DNA of 11,984 bases from assembly GCA_036939975.1 (NCBI GenBank), contig JALLPB010000964.1, forward strand, positions 1-11,984. The letters are read 5' to 3'. Under the pieces are notes generated by a model. It did no database searches, had not been told where the DNA came from, and saw only the letters and a list, made by a program, of their open reading frames with translations. The position numbers were made by a program, and so were the translations under genes. Each line of letters begins with the position of its first letter. The stretch's first letter is position 1. Source of the DNA: Cyclostephanos tholiformis. Its lineage: Eukaryota; Bacillariophyta; Thalassiosirophyceae; Thalassiosirales; Thalassiosiraceae. This document shows positions 1 to 7,400 of the stretch, in pieces.

Positions 1-256
1 CACCGGTGGCCTTTTTTCCCACAGCAGCGACGAGCTTAGCTGGGTGCGTCGGGGCAACAGCAATGCTATGACCAGCCCCCCCCCTGCTAAATGATTTTGG
101 AGGCATCTTGTAGCGGAGAATGTTGCGACGAGAGAGCTTGGAGACCCGACGAGGGGGAACAACGCCGGCAGTGTCAATCTCGAATAAATGAGAAGTTGGC
201 GAAAATAATGAACAACAGATGCACACATGTGTACATGCACACGTGGACAAACACAT
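1..256 (-). CDS. Possible 5' part of an unrecognised basic protein, cut by the window edge
   Basis: On the minus strand one frame is open from an ATG at 256 to the left edge, with a second ATG at 106. From 180 downward the base composition is clearly GC-richer than the following kilobase, which is why I think something real lies here. The peptide from about 186 contains a basic stretch (VSKLSRRNILRYK), then from the Met at 106 MPPKSFSRGGAGHS, and ends at the edge in KLVAAVGKKATG. The part between 256 and 186 is Cys/Thr/His-rich because it reads through CA/TG repeats, so the Met at 106 is the better start. The basic, Gly/Ala-rich N-terminus suggests a nuclear or nucleic-acid-binding protein, but I recognise no family. 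A second minus-strand frame is also open here, and on the plus strand bases 10-23 look like a splice acceptor (pyrimidine tract then CACAG), so strand and frame are uncertain. Confidence 0.27.
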   Translation of the reverse strand, partial: MCLSTCACTHVCICCSLFSPTSHLFEIDTAGVVPPRRVSKLSRRNILRYKMPPKSFSRGGAGHSIAVAPTHPAKLVAAVGKKATG

Positions 257-360
257 GCACAACAAAATAAGGCAAAAAAGGGGGGGAAAAGAGACCACCA
301 TCCAAAAAAAAAAGCCAGGAACATCCAGACTGTTCCAATGCATACACGCACACACACGCA
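222..360. repeat. CA/TG-rich alternating simple sequence with A- and G-runs
   Basis: Imperfect alternating purine-pyrimidine DNA (ACACATGTGT, a 10-bp palindrome at 223-232, then GTACATGCACACGTG) is followed by a run of seven G at about 281-287, an A-run near 305, and CACGCACACACACGCAC at about 345. It is low-complexity sequence typical of eukaryotic intergenic DNA. Short frames through it are not convincing as genes. Confidence 0.7.
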
Positions 361-397
361 CTTGCTCAAAGAAATTCCATTTTGGAATTTAATGTCA

Positions 398-720
398 GAC
401 AGACCGTCAAGCGTTCGACGGACAGACCGTCATCGGCAATGGACAGGCCTTCGAGTGAACGGACAGACCGTCAGGAGACTTCGATCAACAGACAGAATGT
501 CGGGCAATGGACAGACATATGGACAGACCGTCAGGAGACTTTGATCAACAGACAGACCGTCGGACGATGGACAGACGTACGGACACACCATCAGGCATTT
601 GACGGACAGACTTTTGGCGACGGACAGGCCTTCGGGTGAATAGACAGACCATCAGGAGACCTCGATCAACAGACAGACCATCGGGCAATGGACAGACTTA
701 TGGATGACAAACAGACCGTA
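398..720 (+). repeat. Minisatellite of about 60-bp units with an A-B-B-A-B arrangement
   Basis: Unit B starts GGACAGACCGTCAGGAGACT at 461, recurs at 521 and again, diverged, at about 641, each exactly or nearly 60 bp. Its parts are GACAGACCGTC, GGAGAC, TCGATCAACAGACAGA and GGGCAATGGACAGAC. Unit A (about 398-460 and 582-640) shares GACGGACAGAC and GGACAGGCCTTCG. The order is A, B, B, A, B, a small higher-order pattern. Because 60 is divisible by three, two overlapping plus-strand frames stay open (about 105 and 85 codons, 227-544 and 382-639) and encode a 20-residue peptide repeat rich in D, R, Q and T. I take these frames as by-products of the repeat. The copies are diverged, so the array is old. 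The last unit decays at 700-720. Confidence 0.88.
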
Positions 721-761
721 AATTGTACTCAAACGTCATTCATTTCTCAAAAATTGACACC

Positions 762-823
762 TTTCTTCTGCCAAAAAAGGATTCTTTCCTGTCGAGGAGA
801 ATCCATCAAAAAACAGAAGGAAA
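762..823. repeat. Nested imperfect inverted repeat (stem-loop)
   Basis: An inner arm GGATTC (779-784) pairs with GAATCC (799-804). An outer arm TTTCTTCTG (762-770) pairs with CAGAAGGAAA (814-823) with one bulged base. The spacers contain two A-runs. It could be a terminator-like or miniature-element remnant, but no function can be shown. Confidence 0.35.
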
Positions 824-939
824 ATCAATCTGGGGTAGTTCCTAACTAGTATAAAAATATAAAAATACCAAATTTAGTAATCAATTATCAATGATTTGCT
901 TAACTAGCACAATAATAATACATAACATCCCCAGAGTAA

Positions 940-990
940 TTTGCAGGGGTACGGACTCACTTACTTACTCACTCACAGACAAATATTTGG
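940..990. repeat. Short simple repeat of ACTT/ACTC tetramers
   Basis: Bases around 955-980 read CTCACTTACTTACTCACTCACAG, an imperfect tetranucleotide run. The surrounding 720-1140 interval contains no coding sequence that I recognise. It is A- and T-rich intergenic DNA between the minisatellite and the transposase fossil. Confidence 0.5.
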
Positions 991-1142
991 TTCAGATTCA
1001 GGTATAAGTTCTCACTCCTTTGGTCGCTTGTATAATCAATGTGCAAGAGTTGGAAGAACGGAAAGAGGGGAAAGTCTAACAAGAAATTGGGGAGTGATAA
1101 TAAAAAAGCACTGACAGCACCCCAACAACAAAATGTTCACAA

Positions 1143-2132
1143 ATGAGGAAAGGAGTAATGTCGGGCAAGTCAGTGTCTGTTCCAGTACTAGACACAAATC
1201 TTTTGGATGATGCACTCTCTGTAAGCCCTTTTGTAACAAGTCCACCCAAGTTGGGGGCAAGCCATAGTATGGACTTAATTGGTGAATCTTCTCTGGATAG
1301 CTACTCAATGAATGAAACTGCAAGCATCAATGATGATAATACTACAATATCAAGGGCTTGTCATGATGAAAGAGTGATGCGTATATACACAGAGGACGTG
1401 AATGAAGTCGGGGATGGTGGAACCTCTAACACAGATGGAGAGGGTTAAAATTGTGTTCAAGATTTCAGGAAGACTAGTATGCACAATGCTGATTCTAGAT
1501 TGTAACTTAAATGACAATGACAAGATTGAGGATGTTTGTTGGAAAATAAACAAAATGAGACGTCATGTTTAGATGCAGACAATGAAGTGACTAGGGTACT
1601 CACTTCTTTACATGGCATGCCAGCTGGTTGGAAACCTCCTTTGTCTCCAGAAAATTATACACCACCCAAACTGAAACTCGATGAGCCGCCATTTGATCAA
1701 GTCAACAACCCTGGAAAATGGTGTTCATAAATGTTTCAACCAACATTCCATTTGGATAAGAAGAATTATTTACACCATAATATGCCATCTGGAGCAGTAG
1801 CAGTTCCTGTGAATGAACATTCTAACTAGAGAGAGATTGGCGGTTACGAATTGGGAGCAACTAGAGATAATTGCAGATTTTGATCAGATAGAGACAATGT
1901 TTTCCTAGAAGACTGTGTAGTGTAGCTGGATGCAGAGTACCTCAAAAAGATGGGCCTTACAAAGGATAGGATGACATTGTGTGATGCTCTATTCTTCTAT
2001 GAACTCCCTGTACCCATAGGTGACCCATCATGCTCAGGTATAGCTGATGATCCACATATGGGGTACTGTGAAATGGTGCTGAATAATGCCAATATATATG
2101 CATATGGGTTTAGTAAGAATAGAGGTGGTGTC
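1143..2132 (+). pseudogene. Broken PiggyBac-like transposase, N-terminal region
   Basis: Three open stretches (1143-1448, 1536-1730, 1950 onward) lie in the same frame, and the intervening DNA of that frame also reads as protein, so this is one gene with nonsense mutations. In order one sees a Ser/Thr/Asp-rich start from the ATG at 1143, then DEPPFDQVNNPGKW, YLHHNMPSGAVAVPVNE, GATRDN, LKKMGLTKDRM, CDALFFYELPVPIGDPS, SGIADDPHMGYCEMV and KNRGG. From memory these motifs match, in this order, the region that precedes the catalytic domain in PiggyBac-like (DDE_Tnp_1_7) proteins of diatoms and other protists; intact proteins would move DNA by cut-and-paste. In-frame stops are TAA 1728, TAG 1827, TGA 1881 and TAG 1923, with a worse block at 1446-1535 that probably includes a frame change. 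A short piece seems missing before GATRDN. Homology stops at about 2126, just before the palindromic element. The catalytic domain is absent. The family name is a recollection, not a search result. Confidence 0.62.
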
Positions 2133-2173
2133 GCAGCTAAATTCGAATATACGGCATATTCAAAACTAGCTGC
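2133..2173. repeat. Hairpin at the left end of the palindromic element
   Basis: GCAGCTA (2133-2139) pairs with TAGCTGC (2167-2173). Inside it GAATAT (2145-2150) pairs with ATATTC (2156-2161) across a 5-base loop, with symmetrical 5-base internal bulges between the two stems. The same CAGCTA occurs inverted at the right end of the element. Confidence 0.6.
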
Positions 2174-2230
2174 TGCAAAAATATCGAATATACCCATTTA
2201 CGGATTTACATATCTAACTTCAAATTTACA

Positions 2231-2276
2231 TGGTCATTTTGTGGCCGAATATTGAATATAGGTCACAAAATGACCA
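2231..2276. repeat. 13-bp perfect inverted repeat
   Basis: TGGTCATTTTGTG (2231-2243) is exactly complementary to CACAAAATGACCA (2264-2276), separated by 20 bases that themselves contain GAATAT-type motifs. The arm differs from the TTCGAATATA core of the neighbouring hairpins, so it is not just the same palindrome seen again. Confidence 0.8.
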
Positions 2277-2306
2277 CGACCCGTAAAATCGGAAATGGGG
2301 GTACTG

Positions 2307-2360
2307 GCCCGGTAACTTCGAATATAATGTTATCGCCCAGTATATTCGAAGTTACGGGGC
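2307..2360. repeat. 20-bp inverted repeat with one mismatch
   Basis: The arms are 2307-2326 and 2341-2360, with a 14-base loop. The inner 15 bp (GTAACTTCGAATATA and its complement) are perfect. The outer five bases pair with one mismatch. Confidence 0.85.
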
Positions 2361-2367
2361 AAAAAAT

Positions 2368-2600
2368 CAATATAGCGAGTTTATCGCTAAATTTGATATT
2401 CGGGTGCACTTCCTGCACCGGGCTGAATATCAAATATAGCGATTTCATTGCTAAATTCGATTTTTGGGTGCTCTTCCATCATCAAATGTAGCGATTTTTC
2501 TGGTAAATTCAGCGATTTCTATCGCCATATTCGATATTAGGGCAAATTTTCATCAACGAATATAGCGATAATATCGCCAAAATCGATTTTTCTTTTTTAA
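2368..2600. repeat. Four diverged units starting with a TAGCGA hairpin
   Basis: Units begin at about 2368, 2431, 2483 and 2557, each with (C)AAATATAGCGA or a close variant and then an AAATT(C/T)GAT segment (spacing 63, 52 and 74 bp). In each, GCGA is followed within a few bases by a complementary TCGC-like arm: TAGCGA/TCGCTA at the first, TAGCGA/TTGCTA at the second, and GCGAT/ATCGC at two later points (about 2511 and 2565). A separate 6-bp hairpin GGTGCA/TGCACC sits at 2403-2420. Confidence 0.6.
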
Positions 2601-2680
2601 GGACATTTTCAATATTCGAAATTCGGACCTCTATATTCGAATTTACGATATTGAATATCGAATATGGGAATTGCCATATC

Positions 2681-2728
2681 CTATATTCGATATTCGGGGG
2701 CAGAGCAATACCCGAATATCGAATATAG
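2681..2728. repeat. 18-bp perfect inverted repeat
   Basis: CTATATTCGATATTCGGG (2681-2698) is exactly complementary to 2711-2728, with a 12-base loop containing GGCAGAGCAATA. It is the longest perfect stem in the window. Directly upstream, CGATATT (2646-2652) and AATATCG (2654-2660) form another near-palindrome. Confidence 0.9.
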
Positions 2729-2774
2729 AATGTACAAAAAAATGACTAAAAAAGCCCGTAACTTCGAAAATAGG

Positions 2775-2846
2775 GGGTACCTAAAAAAACCCATATTCGA
2801 ATATACGGAGTACCCAAATACGTAAATTCGAATATACGGATATTCG
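2775..2846. repeat. Two further hairpins near the right end of the palindromic element
   Basis: GGGTAC (2775-2780) pairs with GTACCC (2810-2815), enclosing the 12-bp palindrome ATATTCGAATAT (2793-2804). CGAATAT (2829-2835) pairs with ATATTCG (2840-2846) around the 4-base loop ACGG. The second lies within the right terminal repeat. Confidence 0.7.
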
Positions 2847-2861
2847 ATATTAGCTGGTACA

Positions 2862-3087
2862 GCTCTCCTCCAGAAGCAGGATCTTCTGGATGAGAGCATA
2901 TTGCTTAAGGGAGCGAGGCATTGCAAGAGGGAGTGGAAGCATTTTTTTATTAAATGGACGAATTTGGGGAGGAGGGGGTGTGAGTATGGCGCACCCTGCA
3001 CGCCAAATTATGAATTCAAAAGCCTACGGAGGAGAATACAACAAAAGACTTGTAGAAAACAGATTTTTAATTTCTATGCATAGATAA
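2862..3087 (+). pseudogene. Unrecognised coding-like remnant to the right of the palindromic element
   Basis: Starting just after the element, one frame reads LLQKQDLLDESILLKGARHC and continues open through 2901-3083 (about 60 codons): a basic, Cys-containing peptide with KREWKHFFIKW and PNYEFKSLRRR. It overlaps another open frame (2890-3087). I could not match it to the PiggyBac-like protein upstream, although position would allow it to be the other side of an interrupted gene. Bases 3088-3105 are a run of C followed by A. It may be coding debris or chance. Confidence 0.25.
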
Positions 3088-3111
3088 TACAACCCCCCCC
3101 AAAAAACTAAT

Positions 3112-3225
3112 CCAACAGAATTAGCCTTAGCTTTCTGTCGTCAATGTGTTTCTTATGCCCTGGCTTCTACGGTAGAGTTTTTACAAGCTTTTACTATGGC
3201 TTGTAATTTCCAAACTAAATAAATG
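3112..3225 (+). pseudogene. Short decayed coding stretch, family unknown
   Basis: The frame reads TNPTELALAFCRQCVSYALA, then STVEFLQAFTMACNF, and ends at a TAA near 3222. The composition is protein-like and the frame is open without low-complexity bias, but it is short and has no obvious start. The coding-like text that follows (3240-3380) is shifted by one base, so the two may be parts of one decayed gene. Confidence 0.3.
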
Positions 3226-3253
3226 TGGAGTATTAAAAGCACAGTGACTGTTA

Positions 3254-3483
3254 CCATGCACCTGTGGAAGATGCTCCTAAAATATTGGGGCATGTTCCCA
3301 TCTCTAAGTGGGTCATTGAAGCTACCACAGTATTGCTAGCACAAGCTAATGAAATAACACCTCCTGCTGTTAAGATTTAATGAAAAAGACAAACTACAGT
3401 CAGGTGAGACATAAAAGGCATGACAATCATTCCCATGCACTTGAGGAAGATTCCCCTAGAATATTGGGGCATGGTTCCATCTC
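3254..3483 (+). repeat. 51-bp segment present twice, both copies coding-like
   Basis: Bases 3254-3304 and 3433-3483 match at about 44 of 51 positions, 179 bp apart. In the same relative frame they read HAPVEDAPKILGHVPISK and HALEEDSPRILGHGSISK. The first continues open as WVIEATTVLLAQANEITPPA to a TAA near 3380; the second continues LAIVVTVS to a TAG near 3512. Similarity extends upstream in protein (VEY-stop-KH and VRHKRH). This points to an ancient duplication inside, or of, a coding sequence that has since decayed. I do not recognise the protein. Confidence 0.55.
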
Positions 3484-3595
3484 AAAATTGGCCATTGTTG
3501 TGACAGTGTCATAGGCCATTCTATCTAGTAGGATAGTTAGCAAATATAATTGCTAAAAGGCGCGAGACTAGCAAAAAGGCAAGTCGCCAGTTTAA

Positions 3596-3629
3596 GTATG
3601 GACAGACCTTAGCATACGGACAGACCAAC
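3596..3629 (+). repeat. Isolated fragment of the GGACAGACC minisatellite
   Basis: GTATGGACAGACC is followed 18 bases later by ATACGGACAGACC. The same words (ATATGGACAGACCGTC, GTACGGACACACC) occur in the array at 398-720, about 3 kb upstream in the same orientation. Confidence 0.6.
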
Positions 3630-3660
3630 ATTCTTACATGGAATAATCGGACATGTCAAA

Positions 3661-3692
3661 GAAAGATCCAAAAGATCCAAAAGATATCTTTT
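3661..3692. repeat. Small tandem repeat ending in a 14-bp palindrome
   Basis: GATCCAAAA occurs twice in tandem and runs into AAAAGATATCTTTT (3679-3692), a perfect palindrome. The surrounding 3512-4240 interval shows no gene that I recognise. It includes TGATCACTCGTGATCA near 3750 and two copies of TGCATGCATGAG (about 4154 and 4194). Confidence 0.5.
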
Positions 3693-4433
3693 AGGAATCA
3701 ATACAATTACACAAGTTCATACAAGGATCTTTCAGTCGGGTTTCAGATGTGATCACTCGTGATCATGCCAATACCCCTGATCAAGTACTAACACATACCA
3801 GAGCATGTAGAATCCTATGAGGTATGTGCTCCTTGTCGATAGTTAAATCTCATTTTAGATCACTTAAAATAGCTTATAATTTTATCTCTCTCATTTTTAC
3901 TACATAAAAACTAATACTTTCATCCTCCATCACTGATGGCTCAGGACACTTTGAATTCAAAACTCTCTTTCTACTGAGGAGTTACTACAAAAACACCTAC
4001 ATATGGGAGAGCAGCCATAATCAAGAGGAGCAGTCGTGAGAGCAAGAAGCCATTCAAGGACTGCCAAGACCAAGCTAGTGTTTTCACTGCCCGCCAATCA
4101 TTGACACATGGAAATTGCCCAAGTGGACCCCAAAGTGCTACCTATGGTGGAGTTGCATGCATGAGCCTGTAAACTCCAAGAGCAATGCTCCTGTGCATGC
4201 ATGAGAGCACCACACCAAAAGGGAGCCCAGCCTGACCATCAGATTTGCCAACTCAGCTGGATTGCATTGCACTAGCTTGCACTAGAATGCAAAATAAGGC
4301 AGTCCTAAATGCCATGTGTGTCCAAAGTGACCACGTTCTCCTAAGGAACAATGTTCCGACAAGCCTTCTTAGAAGGTTTCTTGATTTATTTGAGAAAAGG
4401 GACCATGAGAAACAATTCACAAAAATCAAATTT

Positions 4434-4491
4434 TTCATGTACTGTCATCTCCACATATGCAGTTTCATGTACTGACGTCTACATATGCAGT
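4434..4491. repeat. Tandem duplication of about 29 bp
   Basis: TTCATGTACTGTCATCTCCACATATGCAGT-like sequence at 4434-4463 is followed directly by a 28-base copy (4464-4491) differing by two missing bases and a few changes. It lies at the end of a 76-codon plus-strand frame (4245-4475) that I do not regard as a supported gene. Confidence 0.7.
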
Positions 4492-4499
4492 AAGGAACA

Positions 4500-7400
4500 T
4501 GTCTCAGCCGGACTGTTTTAATAGAAAAGTCTGAAGAGACAATCCCGCCACACAAGCTTAGCACTTGGGGGCAAGAAATCCCAGCTAATTCATAGATATG
4601 ATAAGAGCTTAAAAATGATCTTAGATAGAAAAGAGAGAGAACTTTTTTCTTCTAATAAGTAAGAACCCAATATCAAATGGGATTCTCTAATTGATAATGA
4701 GAAAGGCAGGCCTGTAACATTCTGGATCAACCCCAGAAAGGCCCTGATAGTCTTAAAAAAGATTTTGCTTAACTTGATACAGCCTTTATGGTTGTTTAAG
4801 CTAATGTTGTCACAAGAGAGCTCATCTAAGCACAGGCCAAGCAAGGTGTCATACCAGAATGACCAGCAAATGACTTTTAGCTAGCAAACTAAGGCCTAAC
4901 TGGCATAAAATGTGGGGCTTAATCAATCATGGTCATCTTAATGTGCCCGGTTTAATTAAGCAACCTAGGTAACATGTTTGTTACTACAGCCGAGGTCACA
5001 AGCCTCACAAAAAGATTATGTACAATAAAAACTCAAAATTTGCTAGTTGTCTTGAGTATTTTTATCATAATTCATATCTTATCAAAGAATTGAGTTTATT
5101 TACACAGCAACAAGTGCAAAAGTGTGAAAAATTAGGGTCTAAATCAATATTTTAAGTTCTAAAATGCATTTTAAACTGAGATAAATCACGCAGTAAGTGA
5201 AATAACCAAGATTGGTTGATTTAGAACCAGAAAGCTGATTTGCTATCAACATTTTGAGCAAATCTCAGTGACCAGAAAATCACCATGATTATCCTCCAGA
5301 AAGCTAAAATGCTCTCTAAACAAGTCTAAAATTGACTAATTCCCATCTCATCTACAAGACATGTATGGATGATCTGCCATGAGGAACTCGACCAAATCCA
5401 GCTACTTACACAGCAGTAGAACACCTAACAAAAATAGGGGCTCGATTGTCAAGATAAAATAGAGGTAAATCAAACCCATCTTTGTACATTTCCGAATCGG
5501 ACTGTGGTTAATATCACCATCAGTGTGGTATTGGTCCTAAGGATAGATCTCTGCAAGCAGGGACAGGAGATTCTCTATAAAGTATCTACAACAATGATAG
5601 CAGTGTCTTGTGTCGACAGTCCATGTAGTAGATATCTCTACCGAGTCTAGTCTCCAATGTGCAACATAAGCATAAATGCTCAAAATTGCTTCTATTCCAA
5701 GCATAGCTTTGGCTTAGCAAACATGTCACCATTTAGAGCAAGGTCTGAAATTTCCAAAATTGGATATTCAAGAATCGGGATTATCCCTACCCACAAGAGC
5801 ACCCAGCCTGCTACAGTCTACTATCAATGATAGGCTAAAGCCAGTGGAAATGCCAAAATGAGCATTCCATCTAGATGATAGTAAACAAAGCAAAGATTCT
5901 GGAGATCATCTGCATTGCTACAATCAAATCAACATTACTTCTACTCCGGCAAATCAAAACCCTGTCTCCTAACTACAATATAGGAAGGTCTTAGACCATT
6001 CTGATCAGGGCAATGCCTTCAAATGTCCAAAACTAATAGATAGCATAGGCAAAATATACATGGGTTATTGGACAAGTCCGCCTTCCTGCAAACCAGTGTA
6101 TAATACCAACGGGGGTTCATCTAGCAATATGAACTGGGTCACACACATTAGAAGCTAGTGCACTAGGCTTTGAGTCACCAAAAACAAGTCTTTGGTTAAA
6201 CCTTAGTAGAAAAATATGGGTAGACACTTCAACCTTATTTGAACAGGACATAACTCAAGTCTGATCAAGGCAGATCAAGAGTCGGACACCCTATGGAAGG
6301 CAGTCTATTAACATTAGCATGAGCAGCCTAAATACAACTACTAGGAAGCCTTGGTCATTGTGCATGGGGATATGTAGGTGACATTCTTTACAGGGACCAG
6401 TATCTTGATGGCATATGCAAAGCAGACCAATATTTTGGCTGCACACAAAAATAATTGACACCAGTCTGATCATGAGCATAAAGAATTTAGTTCAAACATG
6501 TCATAATTTCACATGATATACTAGCTTACCTATTCAGGTTTAGAGATTATAGCTTAACTTCTTAAAAATCTTCCTCAGAATATCCTACTTCAGGACGGTG
6601 TCACCCTGAACATTCATCCAGAGACACTACCCACATAGATTTACTGAAGTTAAAGGCTTGGCCAGAACTACCATAACACAATGAGATACTGCATGCCACA
6701 TATTATGGTCAACTTATTAAAGACCAACACCCAATCTTCACCGCACAAATGTGTCACCTATGAAAAGAGCTCGACAATAAACCAATTAGCTTTGGTTGAT
6801 TTGCATATAAGCTAGGCCTGAGGTTAAGTCCACATACCAAGGGTTGACACAGTGCAGCCATGGTGCAACAAAGCAAATATAGGATGACCATGTTATTGTG
6901 GACATACAAGCTACTTTGGTAAGCTCTGTTGATGCACAGACATGCTAATGTGATTAGTGTTGAGCCTAGTTTGCTCCACAAAAAACAAAGGATTAATGTA
7001 ACTTCCCAGCAGTTGTTCATGATAGCCACCAACATGTCAGGTACCCATGAAAGCAATAGCAACAGCAAGTCTAGTATCTTAAGGTACATATGACTGACCC
7101 ATGTATCAATAAGTATTCCATTGAATGGGATTTGCAATTGGCTCGCCAGTAGGTACTCGCCTTAATGCATCATACACAAAGGTAACAACAAATGAGGATT
7201 TTCTCAAAACAAGTTTGGTACTAGAACCTAACTAGCACCATGGCAGTCTCATGGAAAAATATTTCTAGAGATTTATCGTAGTAAGGATGAGCATAGCCTG
7301 AATTCAATAAAAAGTAAAACTGCAGTAAGATTACCTCTGACTCTGACTGCATCATGCCTGGTTACACACCCAAAAGGTTGCACAAGCCATGCATAACATG

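Larger units (their letters stand above)
2133..2861. mobile_element. AT-rich palindromic element with imperfect terminal inverted repeats (foldback or MITE-like)
   Basis: The left end (2134-2161) begins CAGCTAA, then TCGAATAT, then ATATTC. The complement of the right end (2829-2856) has the same order: CAGCTAA, TCGAATAT, CG, ATATTC, with about four differences over 28 bases. A further TGT at both ends (2129-2131; complement of 2859-2861) may belong to the repeats. Inside, the DNA is dominated by variants of TTCGAATATA and ATATCGAATAT and folds into at least six local hairpins. No open frame inside looks like protein. The left end starts within a few bases of the point where the transposase-like frame stops being recognisable, which suggests insertion into that gene, or the boundary of a composite. 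I could not find a clear target-site duplication. The alternative is a diverged palindromic satellite without a mobile origin. Confidence 0.55.

Noticed and set aside
398..720. Array resembling a CRISPR (regular repeats about 60 bp apart)
   Set aside because: The sequence between repeated words is itself repeated, so there are no unique spacers, and the setting is eukaryotic.
1036..1323. 95-codon minus-strand frame over the start of the PiggyBac-like fossil
   Set aside because: It is the antisense shadow of the plus-strand frame that continues into recognisable transposase motifs.
1728..1925. In-frame stops as evidence of a changed genetic code
   Set aside because: TAA, TAG and TGA all occur inside the frame, along with a likely frame change and small deletions. 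A dead gene explains this better.
2681..3001. 106-codon minus-strand frame
   Set aside because: It reads through the palindromic element; its Ile/Tyr/Phe/Ser-rich text comes from the AT-rich hairpins.
4245..4475. 76-codon plus-strand frame with NNVPTSLLRRFLDLFEKR
   Set aside because: It looks somewhat like protein, but it is short, ends in a tandem duplication, is matched by an antisense frame, and I know no family for it.
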